Below, piece by piece: positions 12,135-23,800 of a stretch of 64,000 nt of DNA. Position 1 is the stretch's first letter. The number at the start of each line of letters is the position of its first letter. Below the pieces are notes generated by a model. That model saw only the letters and a program-made list of their open reading frames with translations. It had not been told where the DNA came from and did no database searches. The DNA comes from Serilophus lunatus (lineage: Eukaryota > Chordata > Aves > Passeriformes > Eurylaimidae), in NCBI GenBank assembly GCA_013399895.1, contig VXBA01002661.1:1-64000 (forward strand), given 5' to 3'. A program made the position numbers and the translations under genes.

Positions 12135-13117
12135 TGTGGTGGGCTGAGCCTGGCTGGACACCATGTGCCCACAAAAGCCTCTCTATCACTTCCCTCCTCA
12201 GCTAAACAGGGAAGAAAGACGACAACAAAGGCTCATGGGTTGAAATAAGGACCTGGAGAGATCACTCAGCAGTTACCATCATTGGCAAAGCAGACTCACT
12301 TTGGAGTAATTATTTTAGTTTATTACCAATCAAATCAAAGTAGGGCATTGAGAAATAAAGCCAAACTTTAAGAACATCTTCCTCCCACCCCTCTCTTCTT
12401 CTGGCGTTAACCTCACTCCTGAATTATGTCCTTTTTCTTCCTCTGCAGCATAGAGGGACAGGGAATGGGGGTTGTGATAAGTGCATCAGATGTTTTCTCT
12501 GCCACTCCTTCCTTCTCAGGGAGTACTCCTCACACTTTTTCCCTGCTCCAGGACAGGCTCGCTCCCACTGGAGACAGTCCTGTGAAATTCTTACACATAA
12601 GTCCTTCCCACAGCTGCAGTTTATGAGCTGCTCCAGTGTGGGTCTCTCCCGTGAGGTGCAAGTCCTTCAAGAACAGGCTGCTCCAGCATGGATTTCCCAC
12701 AGGATCAAAACCTTCTTTGCACATCCACTTGCTCCAGTGTGATGTCCTCCATGGGCTGTACGGGCACAGCCTGCCTCTCCATGATCTTCACCATGCTACA
12801 GGGAAGTCTTCGCTCTGCTGCCTGGAGCATCTCCTCTCCCTCCTTCTTCAATGACCTTGGTGTCTGCTGAGTTGTTTCTCTCACATATCTCACTCCTCTT
12901 TTAAATGTCTTAAATCACTCCTCTTCTTAAATCTGTTATCCTAGAGAGACTGCCACAGTCACTGGTGCTCTCAGCCTTGACCAGTGCTGGGTTACTCTTG
13001 GAGTCAGCTGGCACTGGCTCTATTGGACATGGGTGAAGCTTCTAGCAACTTCTCATGGAAGCTCCACCCTCCCATAGCCTCCCTATTACCAAAACCTTGC
13101 CACGCAAGCCCAATACA
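12135..13117 (-). mobile_element. Solo LTR of an ERVL-like endogenous retrovirus, minus strand
   Basis: This 983-bp element begins TGTGGTGGG and ends CCAATACA on the plus strand. It has the overall sequence pattern of a long LTR family common in passerine genomes (family match from memory). The minus strand is sense: it starts TGTATTGGGCTTGCG, has a TATA-like ATTTAAG near 12930, an AATAAA signal at 12319-12324, and ends CCACCACA. The flanking pentamers GTTAT (12130-12134) and GTCAT (13118-13122) match at 4 of 5 positions, consistent with a decayed 5-bp target duplication of the ERVL type. No internal gag-pol-env sequence adjoins it, so it is a solo LTR left by LTR-LTR recombination. Short open frames inside it are incidental. 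Confidence 0.85.
12626..12760 (-). repeat. Imperfect ~51-bp tandem units inside the LTR
   Basis: The word GCTGCTCCAGYRTGG occurs at about 12628, 12679 and (as CTTGCTCCAGTGTG) 12728, each about 51 bp apart and each followed by a CCC/CAC-rich spacer and a 'tcCttc' word. This is an internal, decayed minisatellite within the transcribed part of the LTR. More units may lie further left (near 12545-12625) in a less recognisable state. Confidence 0.6.
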
Positions 13118-16100
13118 GTCATACATGAGCATCTATATTTTTCCCTCTGTTGGTAAACATATGTCTGCATCAATTCGGTACAATCCTTATAGTGAAGCTA
13201 CTTAACTCATCATTATTGCTCACTCCTTCATATTGCTCTCAACATTGGGATGTAGAAAAATCCCTTAGAAGAACACAGAAAATTAATTTCTCTCCAATAA
13301 TAGTCTATAGTCCTCCACAAAAATAAAATGCACATAATATGGAATGAAGATACTTCAAATAAATTGTTATGATGGACGAGAACTACTCAAACCAAAAATT
13401 TATTTCAGTTATTCATTCAGTTGTCTTGAAACATGAGCTCGAGGCCTTCCCAATTCAGTATCCATCGTTCTGCTGCTTCTCAGACAAGTTTTTCTCTCAT
13501 TCTCTGTTTCTGCGGTAATTCAATATTTTGTAATTAAGGCTAATGGAGAAGTTCACATCATTCTGGCTACTGCATCAGAGATTATTGTCCTTGGGTGTAT
13601 CTGTTATTTACCCTTGTATCTTACTTTCAGAGGTTTATTCATATTGAAAAGAGTTTCAAAAACTTAAATCTAAACCAATCAACTGTTCTCTGATCTTGCT
13701 ATATGACCCCGAGAGGTTAAGACTTGTAATGATACAGATCAATTTCAGATTTAAATTTCAGAATGGTTAAATGAATTTTTTTGAAAAGGTAGAAGATATA
13801 TGCAAAAATGAAAACACAAATTATCTAGATCTATTCACAGTCTATTGTTTTTGAGAAGTGCCTTCAGATCCTTCAGTCAAAAAAAAAAATCTAGATATGG
13901 AGAGCAAAGGAAAAGAATAAAACAACAAAACCAAGAAATACGTCTCATAAAAATTTGTGTTAAAAATTTTAAAATATTGCTTAACTTAGGAAGAAATATG
14001 ATAATATTTGTATAAAACTGTTTGTGTTAGACCATCAACATTTCACAACGGCAAATATGAGTATGCATTCTTCCTTCTGGAACACAGATTAGATGTTCAA
14101 CAATAGCAAAAGTCAGTAGTGTAACTGGAGCTAGACTCAAGTTCTTAGTGCTAAAATCCAGACCATATAATATTGCAGATTTTGTTCTTTTCTCAGAGTA
14201 GTGTCAAGAGGGACATATGCACAGAGAGACCTTCAACCTGACTATTTTCTGTCTTCCGTCTCAGATACTGCTTGAGTGAGAGTCAATGTGCCCACAATCT
14301 AAGGTGCAGCTATACTCCAAGTATTTCTTGGAGGGCTGAATGTAGCATATTTGGCTCCATGTGTGTTTGATATGTTCTTATCATTTTACCAAGAGGATTA
14401 GAATGTGTCTGAAGATGTGCATCTGTTTCTCCCCTTGCAGAAAGACATAGGATTCTAATAGGTCTCGTAGGTTAGACATAAAGTTTTAGCAAGTATCATA
14501 CCACATCCATGGTACAAGGTTTATGGCTGGAAAAACATGAGCTAATTTCCTGCCCAGAAGAAATATTTGAGAATGATATTCCTTGAATGGACATAGATGT
14601 ACCACATGCTTCTTATGCTTGCATTGTCTGTCCATGTGTAAAATTTCCTTTTGTTTAACTCATTTAGTACAGTATGGTACAGTATTGAGGAGAGATTATA
14701 TTACCCATTAACATAAATTCCTGTGAGGTGTGCAGTATGCTCACCTCATGGTGAAATTAAGGGAAATGAGAATATCTGTGCCTCCAGTCATTTCTAAGTT
14801 GCAAAGCTGAGGAAAACTGGATAATAATTAGGGGGTAACTGATTCCTAGTGTTTCTTGGACAAACTTCCAAGTTTTGTTTGCATGCTGATTGATCATGGT
14901 CGTATTTCTAAGTAGAACACAAATACAATAGTTCAGTTTTTAGATTAGTTGAAATATTAATCATTCAAACCAAGCCAAAAATTGAATGATTATAATTTTT
15001 ATTCCTCAGTGAGTTAATTGCTCCTTTTTAACACTCTGTTTCATTTTCAGATTGTTTTGTGGACATCAATCACAATTCCAAGTCAAACTATCATTGAAAG
15101 AAACTGGACTTCTTTTCTGGAGTCTTTTGAACATATTTGTTTCAGTGCTACAGCCTGTCTCTTATTTTTTTGCTGACAGTATGCTTATTTTAAATGCAAA
15201 GAATGATCCTCAGGAACTTTTGATTTTGAAGGGGATTCTGGAAAATGGAGATATTGAGTTATAATGCAATTTACACCAAGAACATTCATTTCATAACAAG
15301 AGCAAAAGAATTAATGGGTTTGTGGTGCATTTGACTTTCCAAACAGCACTGAAATCCAGTGACTACGATATCCTTTTGGACCTCTGCTACAGTTTATGTG
15401 CTGCATTGAAGCGCATCTGCTTTTTTGCAGAACGTGTCATGTCAATACTGCATGGAATGACTCCCATGTTTGAAACTTGAAACAAGGGGTTCTCTCCCTG
15501 TCAAGAATTCACTGCAGTTACTGCACAGAGCTGTGAGCTTCAGCTGCCTTGAATGACAGCTTGCTATGGAGCTGCTCCTGCCAGGGCTGGATCCTCAGCT
15601 CATTCAGGGATCTTGAAAGGCCACATAACTGGAATCCCTAAAACAATTCATCTGTAGTTTTGTCTCATCCCTGGAAGTGGATTGAACAGAGTGCTACACG
15701 ATGTGTGTATGCCTCTTCCATTTACTTGCTGATTTGTTGGTTGCTAGTCTCCTTGGACAACAAGGATTCAGTAGGCATGGCCAATGCGGGGAAAAGGAAA
15801 GGACTGACCAGTGATCCTGGCTTTTCTGTTAGCTCTGTGATGCAGTCCCATGTGCTCTTCCTAGTCTTGACTTTGAGTCTCCAGCAATCTCTGCTAATGA
15901 TTCCTGCCTTCCTCTTATTCCTGATCCTGCCTTTTCCTAGTGCTAGATTGTTTGCCCTGCGTTGCTGCACTCTTCCCTCATTGTTCATCCCAACCTTATC
16001 AAATTATTTGTTTTCCGAGTAGTCTAGTTTCTGATTGTGATTTAACCTAGTCCTTTGGCTTGAGAGAATTCTCCATAAGTCAAGTGATTGACTTGATTCT

Positions 16101-19100
16101 ACTGTTAACATGACTCTTTTTTTTTTTCTAGCATTCTGGGCCTGTTGTGGGCTATGACCTACATTCTAGCTATTTCTTCTAACATCGGCAAATACTCTCC
16201 ATACCCATTGAGGAAGGAGCAGGACCAGATTTGGTTCACTTTCTCACCTCCAGAAAAATCTCTATTTCATATTAAGAAGTCTTTTCCAAGTGCAAGACTA
16301 GATAATTGTTGGACCATATAGACCATAAAGAGTTTCTAGAACAAAGGTCTAAGTTGCATCTGATGGTCTTCCTCCAAAGCACAGAAATGGACTATCTGCA
16401 TTCTAGAGGTCATCTCCATCCCAACATCTAAGTAATTGTTTTCAATATCTCAGATTTAGTTCTTTCATACCTGAGGATGCATCATTCTATATTATTAAGC
16501 AGTAATGAAGAAGATAGGAAACGATGTATGAATGGTATCACAAAATTGCTCTATCATCTAAAACTGAAGCAAATATGCTTTCTGACATAGGTTGCTTCTC
16601 ATATGTTTATGAGGACATCATGTTTTCTTATTATTTTCCATACAACTATTTAAAAAAAATTGTTTAGCAACTGTTAAATCACAAAGAAATGCATGGAAAA
16701 GGATCTGAGTGCTCTATATTACTCCATGTCCACACATACCCTTTCCATTGACCATAAGATCTTTCTGGATCTGAGTCAGCTATGATCTGGAAGCTATTAA
16801 GCTGTATTCACATCCTACTTGAACTAACATCCCTTTCTGTTGGTGTCATCCTAACACAACATGCCTTTCAGAACAGAACTAGTTTATATTGTTTGGCCAC
16901 AAGGCTGCATCAATGGAGTTGTTTTTGAATCTGTTCATAGAAACGCATCCTGAATCACAGTCACTGAGTTTTAATATCTCATAGGTTTTGTAATACCTTG
17001 AGCCAATTTGATCCTGATTTCCAGATTGCTGATCATCTAACATCCAAGTGTAAAATTAAAAAGTAAAGTCTGCTCTGCAGCTCTGCTAACCATCAGATTT
17101 CATATATATAGGCAGAGCAAACAATATGTGTCTTGATGATATTAAGTTAATTAATGTATATAAAATATGCTGAAATAATCAAATGGATAGGACTCTGTAT
17201 TGTACCTTCGTAATGGAGAGTAATTAAAAGTTATTGTTATTTCTATATACATGCCTTATTTCCCCCTTTCTCAGAAACAAAAAAGAGAGAATTTGTTTTT
17301 ATTTGTATCTGCTGTTTTGAATTATTTGTTATTCGGAACAGAATACAGAATAATTCTGCAGTATCCCAGCTGATTATGTTAGAAAGGAAACCTTTTTTTG
17401 CTCTTAATTACATATATTCATGCAACATACAAGTAATTCTGGCTACACTTTTAACTAAAAAAGACTGTATGCAAAATATGGACAAATATTTCACTAAAAA
17501 CCAAAACACCACTTTCAAGGATGGAATAGCACATGAGATCTGGGTCTAAAAAAGTTTAATTTTTTTAGAATGATATCATTTAACTCCAACCACAGGAATA
17601 TTCCTGAAACAAAAGGGAAAACAAAAACAGAAAATCTACTCCTGTTGCATAATATCTAGCTAAACCAGGAAAGATAAACATTCATAGCCTAAAGTGGAGG
17701 CATCTCCAGCAGGTTCTCTGGGTCTCCCTGGGGTGAGATGGTAGCTACAAGCAGGGAGATGCTGACGCCTCTACAACCTGATACTAGTGTGATTAGAAGA
17801 CACCCAGCTTCCTGCAGGATTAGCTATAATGTATTGTATTGTACTTTTTGTTCATCAAACAGCAGCTGCTAAGAGATTCAGCCTTCAAAAGCACACAGCT
17901 GATCCCACCTGTTACATTTCATATCTATGTGTACTTTATTGTCTAGACATGCTGAATCTTTGCTGCAGTTCATGATCTGTCTCTCCCAGACCCTGAGCAG
18001 AATGCTTTGCATCCATTTTATTGAGTCTGCAAAGAATGTTTATATGGGATTTTATTTTTAAAATGCGCAGTACCAAAAAAGTGGTTGTGTGTAAAGGAGG
18101 AAAAATTTTCTTCCACCACACTTGATTCTTGAATAGTATGCTATGATTACATGGAGACACTTTCCTGAATTCTCTGTAGTGTCTTTCTTCATAGTTTATC
18201 TTTGCTTATATTTATTATAGCTGTTCAAAGGTTTAAAGTGTTGTTTAATATGCAAAGCATTTTTATGTGTGATAATGAATTAATTCATGCAACTACATGT
18301 AATGTTTTAAAAGAATCATAAAATTAAATGTGACCACTGCTAAAAGATGTAATGCAGAAGCATAAAATATGTATGAAATTATGTAAATACACTGGAAAAC
18401 ATCTTCCAGCTAAACTTGTCTACCATTTTTCTGAAGGCTTGCCAAACTTGAAACAAAAGCCACATTGAACAGAATGTTTAGACATCTGGATACCTTTCCT
18501 TTAAATTCCAGGAAAATATTCAGTATCTAGTTTGAACTACAGCTACCTAAGTTGCTATTTCACTACAGTCAAAATAGTTATTCTTTGTAATTTCCTGTTT
18601 GTCATATTACTTCTCTTCAACCAGCTGATCAAAGATACTCTCAATATTTTTGTAACTGTTTTTCTGTCTCATTTTCTAGTTAGTATTTTAACAGGCTCAA
18701 GATTGCAAGCCAACTTTTTTTCTTTGACCTGTACAGGCTTTCCTGCCTTCAGTCTTTGGACTTGATTCCACTGCTAGTGTCGTGCAATTTAACATAATTG
18801 AACACTGCAAAAAATATTAACAAAGTTCAGCAGTTCACCAAATTTAATGTTGAAAACTATTTTTGCAGTCATGTTCATGTCACAGGAAATTCCTTGAATA
18901 CTGAGTCTCTCTCAAACAATTTTAACTAGTGATAAAACTAGGAAGCAAGTCTTGTACCATTCCATGACACTTCTTTTTTAAAAGGTGGCTAATTCAGATT
19001 AGTGAAAAAAAAAAAAAGAAAAAACGTTTAATCCAGCTTAATCAAATACTTGAACTTATTGCAACTTCATCTAAAACCTTCCAGATTGAGTTTACATTTT

Positions 19101-19364
19101 GCTATCCTTTACTAATTTGCATAAATAACGAACAAACAAGTATGCTAGCTTAACACTCCTACTATGCAGTGTCACAAAACTTTCTTAGGTTCTACGCTTC
19201 TTACAAACCAGCAAGCACACTTGCTGAAAATCAGTAAGATATAATTGCAAGAATATAAAGATCAATGTGGTTTTTATCCCTCATACACCACTTTCCTACA
19301 TAACAAAACATCAACAAATAATGAACTATAAATTCATCACTAAAATTGTACACATTTTAAAGGT
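13118..19364. other. AT-rich non-coding stretch, no gene recognised
   Basis: About 6.2 kb of AT-rich DNA with simple A/T runs. The largest open frames are 120 codons at 15660-16022 (hydrophobic, leucine-rich, no recognisable family) and 70 codons at 15052-15264, preceded by a TTTCATTTTCAG acceptor-like tract. Neither shows a domain I know. A GC-richer patch at about 17700-17820 is also unexplained. Confidence 0.5.
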
Positions 19365-20390
19365 TGCCATGGGTTTGGAGAGGGGGTGGTCTTGTGGGTT
19401 TTTGGGTGTTTTGGGGGAGAAGTGGGGAGGGAAGAGTGTTTGGGAGGGTGTTTTGGGATGGTCCACGTGTTTGCTCTGTTTAAAACAGTATTTTTTTTTA
19501 GAAATATGAAAGAAGGACCAAGATCACGATATCCACAGAACAGCAGGGTTCTCCCCCGTTCCGACGGAGAGACAGGAACGGAGCCGAGCACTCCTGCCAT
19601 CTCTCCATTTTCTTTCTCAGCGATGCCGACGGTTGTGAGGGGGGAGCTCTGGGGCAGCGGCGCAGCAGGCTCCTGTACCACCCCCTCAGCCCCGTGCAGG
19701 CAGGGAGTGCTGCCCAGTCCTGGCCGACGCTGTGCAAAGTACGCAAAGCTGCTTCTGCCGTTTTGCCGTTTTCCCCGGTGGTGGGGCTCAGTGGCTGTTC
19801 CTGTGGTGCCAGCGCCCACCCCGCGCCACAGTGAGCTGAGCTGGGGTTGGCAGTTGCTCGGTCGCAGGGCCTGGGTCCCACATCTCCCTCCTCACTCTGC
19901 TGGGAGACGTGTGGTGGCAACTGCCCCCGGGTAGCCCTTACTGCCCGCTGCCAGTCCCTGCAAGAGGCAAGCGCGCTGTGGGTGCTGGTGTCAGGCCCCT
20001 GTGCTCCCTTGGTCATTGGTGGGGACCCGGTAGGGCAGCATGGGTGGTGCGGTCCCAGCTGGCCCGGAGATCCCTCCTGCAGGTGTCCTTGGGACGGTGG
20101 CGGCCTCTTTTGAGGCGGCTGGATCAGGTGCCCCCACGGCAGCCACTCCAACTGTCCCGCGAGTGGTGCTACTGGCTCCGGGGACCCCTCTTGGGGGTTC
20201 CTGCAGATGGCAAATGCCCCGCAGCCAGTGGCTGATGGCACCTCTGGGTCCTGGCTGTGTGCGTTTCGGTGGGAACCACCATTTTGCCTGGAGTGAAGAT
20301 CTGGAAGAAAGGTGGATCTCAGCGCCGCCAGCCAACCCGGGGACAGCCTGGCTGGGAAAAAGACATCTAATTGCTGCAAGATTTTGAGGG

Positions 20391-20400
20391 CATAAAAAGC
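20391..20400 (+). promoter_or_regulatory. TATA-like box of the GC-rich LTR
   Basis: CATAAAAAGC sits about 390 bp upstream of the LTR AATAAA signal, placing a start of transcription near 20420-20430. It is the only good TATA match in the right part of this LTR. Activity cannot be judged from sequence. Confidence 0.5.
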
Positions 20401-20788
20401 CCGAACACAGAAGTCCTCTCTCTCTTTGGCTCCCTCCTCAGCTGGGAGCAACACAGCCCCTCTCCTCCTGGCCTCCAGACCACGCGGCTTGACACCACCC
20501 ATTTCCATCAGTACTGGAGCCAAGCCAGCCAAATCACAAGTGATAGCTTCCCCGTGGGTGTCCCTGGGAGGGAGGTGGTTTCACTTTTTTGTATTTTGCA
20601 GGAACTTCGAGGGCCAGGAGTATACCATTAGAGAGGCGGCTTCTTCCTTCCCCTGCTACTCGGCCAGTCACCTGCCCTTTGAGAAGCAGTTTGGCTTTTT
20701 TGTTTTCTTCGCGTGACAACTGTTGAGTGTTATATGTGTGTATTTTGTCTGGGGGTCCCATAAGGTTTTCTTGGTCGAGCCCCTAGAC

Positions 20789-20794
20789 AATAAA
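20789..20794 (+). terminator. AATAAA polyadenylation signal of the LTR
   Basis: AATAAA lies in a block nearly 40 bp long that is identical to the copy at 866-871, followed by a GT-rich stretch as expected of a downstream element. It marks the R/U5 border within about 20 bp. Confidence 0.65.
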
Positions 20795-20884
20795 CTGTTA
20801 CCTGCTGTTGAAAATCTGTTCTATCTTCCATCATTGTTGTGCACACCCCCTTGGTGATAAAAGTGGTTCAAACCACCACAAGGT

Positions 20885-23800
20885 AGTTCAGAAATTAGCT
20901 ATGCCAGCTACCAGTGCCCCATGAAAAACTTTTCCTGACAGAGAAGCTTCAGATTCTCATTTCCTCTCAGTAGATAATCTATCATGAAATGTGAAACCGA
21001 GTGAAAATTTTGTTCTAGGTGGAAATTTCTCAGAGAAGTGGAGTAGTATTTATTGACAAGACTGTTAGTTTGAATTCATCCTTTGCACATCATTCCATGG
21101 GCTGGAAGTCCATGGTACATTACATTTAAAAGGAATATATTAAACTTAATTTTTATTACAAATCCCATAGAAATAAAGTATCATCTTTCCCTTCAAGACA
21201 TATCCAAAATTAATTTTTTAAAGGTCTTCACTCCAGTGGGCCTGCATTTCTTGCATAAAAACATATTTGAACTCTACATGCTAGAGGTGTACCTGTGAGT
21301 TATGTAACTCAGATCCATCCTAGTGAAGACATGTAGTGCAGCCTTGGAAGTCCAAACTGACAAATGAACACCACACATGTGAGAAATCATTTTGACATAA
21401 GACAGGTTTCTTTGGGTATATCTTTACTCATTAGAGGTCAGTGGGGATCTCTATTTCACTGCACAGAACATGCTAAGTGATTGTGGAACTATCCCCGGAG
21501 TCCTTACAGCTACCCAATCCTGGTGTGCACTAGTTCTCTGAGAATGACTTGCTTGGGTGAAGCAGTTCAGTAATGTGGACACACTTATTCTAGTTGTCAC
21601 TTTTACCCAATTTGAGAATGGCAAAAAAAGGCTCAGCATGGGCATACCTTTGCTAGACAAATATTATCAACAATTCACATGCAGTATAGAGTGCAAGACT
21701 ACAATATGATTTGTAACTCAAAGGGTTATTTTACACTGAAAATATAAGACAGCAAAATACATAGAGAATTTTGGACAGTAAGAAGAGCTGCAAGAGCTGC
21801 AAAGTTTCTGATGGTTTCAGTTTTCTTACAAACAGGAGAGGCTGATATCTCTTTTATTGCATGCAGCATATTTGTAAATGTGGTCAACAAGCTTAGAAAA
21901 ACAACAGTTAGCAACTAAGTACAATTTTTTTAATTAGAAATTGTCTATTTAGAAATGCTTATCATATGATAGAAAAATAAATTACTGTGGAAGAAAGAGT
22001 TGTCTCATCTACCAATTAACAAAGAAAATGAGGTCAGAGGTATAGCATGTAAATTAATTACCTGAATATGACTAGCTGGCATTTGACAAAATAGCATGTC
22101 ACACTGGTAGGAAGCCGAATACCGTCAACAAGGTTGAAGATGCTAAAAAAAGAAAAGAAAAAAAAATAAACTCAAGAAACGTAGACAAGTAGAGACAAGA
22201 AGAACAGTAGGGAGAAATTTTCTTAAGGGCACTACTATTTTTTTCCTCTATGACTTCCTTATAGCATAAAGAAAGCAGAATGTATTTTATAGTTCTTATG
22301 GCTCAACAGTGCCAAAAATATATATTACATGTGGAAAAAAATAATGAAAGATTTAATGCAACTAAAACCACTTGATGTCAAGGTTCTTCTAGTAGCATTT
22401 GCTGAGTCACATTGCATGTGTGTGTAGTTTTTATCATCTTGCTTTCCTGACGTCGTATGTCAAAGGGTATGGAGGCCATAGTTTGTGCAAGAAGAATGAA
22501 TTAAAAACTGAAATCTTAATCTGTGTCATTACTGTGGAGTTGATTCTGCTGCAATCTGTATTTCTGTCAGGTTGGTCAGGGAAAAATCCTTATTCTGTTG
22601 TCATGTATTACAGTGAGTGCCAAAGTGCTTGATGCATGCTTATAGAAATTCTTTAAAACTTATCTGAATCTAGGGGTTGTCAGTGCCTTTTATTCTCATA
22701 GAAACAGATGAAAATATGTTTATTTCACAGAGCATGTGGGTCAAAATGGCCTACTCGAGGTCACAGTAGCAAACTCAAATAATGTTATTTAAAACAAACT
22801 CAAACCACATCACAAATGCTAAAACTTGTGGTATCTAGTTGGGTCAAAGTAGGGCCACAATGCTTTGCTCCTGTGGTCACCTCTTTGCTGATTATGGCAG
22901 ATGCTGCTTTTCCCCCTGTTTTCTTCAAAGCCTGGAGGTATGTGTCTTCTCCTTTTCCAAATGCTGCTCAGCTTGAAAAGCAGCACAGTTGATCCCTAAG
23001 AATTTCCTCCACAACATTTTGCATATTTGCTCAAGAGAAAAGACCAGAAGATAAAGAGAGCAAAAGAATTTTAAATCCTGCATAAGCCAAGCTGTTCTTC
23101 AGAAGGTGCCTTTTTTCTGGCCCTATGGCACTCTGAAGAGCAGCCCTGGCATATGGCAAGGTGGCAGCAAGTACCAGGGTATGTTCCTGACAGCCAATGT
23201 TGGCTGATCTGATGCAATACAAATCCAGGAGAAACAACTATTGCCTATGATTATGTGTCTGCTTCTGTCAGGAGAAGAGGTGTCAACTGGGTCTCTTTTT
23301 TTAGTTTGGTTGATGGAGGTTTTTTTATCCTTTTCCATTATGCTTCAGAGATTTGTTCCAGACTAGTAGCCTATGGGCTGGGGAGATGAGAATTCAGTCA
23401 GATATAGAGCACACAAAAAAGTGTGACAAATTGCAATGACAAGGCTGTGTTAGTAGCTTATGATGTAGTGAAATGAAATCCTGAACCAGGGAACACAGAC
23501 AGTGGTGTGCTATGTGCTATATGCATCTGAGTTCAGAGAGGGGGGAAGGATTGTGCAGCAGGGGTAGGAGTACTGAGCCAGTAAAATCACCACTGACTTT
23601 ATTGCCAGCCTGTAACATTTTGCTCATCAGCAAATTAAGTCATTTTTCTTGCACTCAATATCAAGGAGTAGAGTGATGTAGTTGGTATTTAAACATCGTG
23701 AAATATGTTATTAGACACGCACAGCTGGAAGTAAAGAAATACAGTGTTTTGGTCAGAAGCTTTCAAGCCTGATGGCTGAAACATTTAACATTTTACTCCC

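Larger units (their letters stand above)
19365..20880 (+). mobile_element. 1.5-kb GC-rich solo ERV LTR with 4-bp target duplication
   Basis: The element starts TGCCATGGG and ends AACCACCACA. It is bounded by exact direct copies of AGGT (19361-19364 and 20881-20884), the 4-bp target duplication typical of gammaretrovirus-like (class I) integration. It has an ATAAAAAG TATA-like box at 20392-20399 and an AATAAA signal at 20789-20794, implying U3 of about 1.05 kb, R of about 0.38 kb and a short U5. Most of U3 is GC-rich with many CpGs, in contrast to the AT-rich surroundings. No second LTR or internal region is nearby, so it is a solo LTR. A second, truncated copy of its 3' end lies at 653-952. 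Large open frames on both strands (182 codons plus, 344 codons minus) fit the GC-rich composition and have no recognisable domain. Confidence 0.85.

Noticed and set aside
15660..16022. 120-codon hydrophobic ORF as a possible membrane protein
   Set aside because: It has no recognisable family and no supporting promoter, splice or poly(A) context; its leucine-rich composition fits pyrimidine-rich sequence.
19386..19934. 182-codon plus-strand ORF in the GC-rich LTR
   Set aside because: It lies within U3 upstream of the LTR's own TATA box, has GC-driven composition and no recognisable domain.
22700..22775. MIR-like stretch (GAGGTCACAGTAGCAAAC)
   Set aside because: Only one short block resembles MIR; too little to call.
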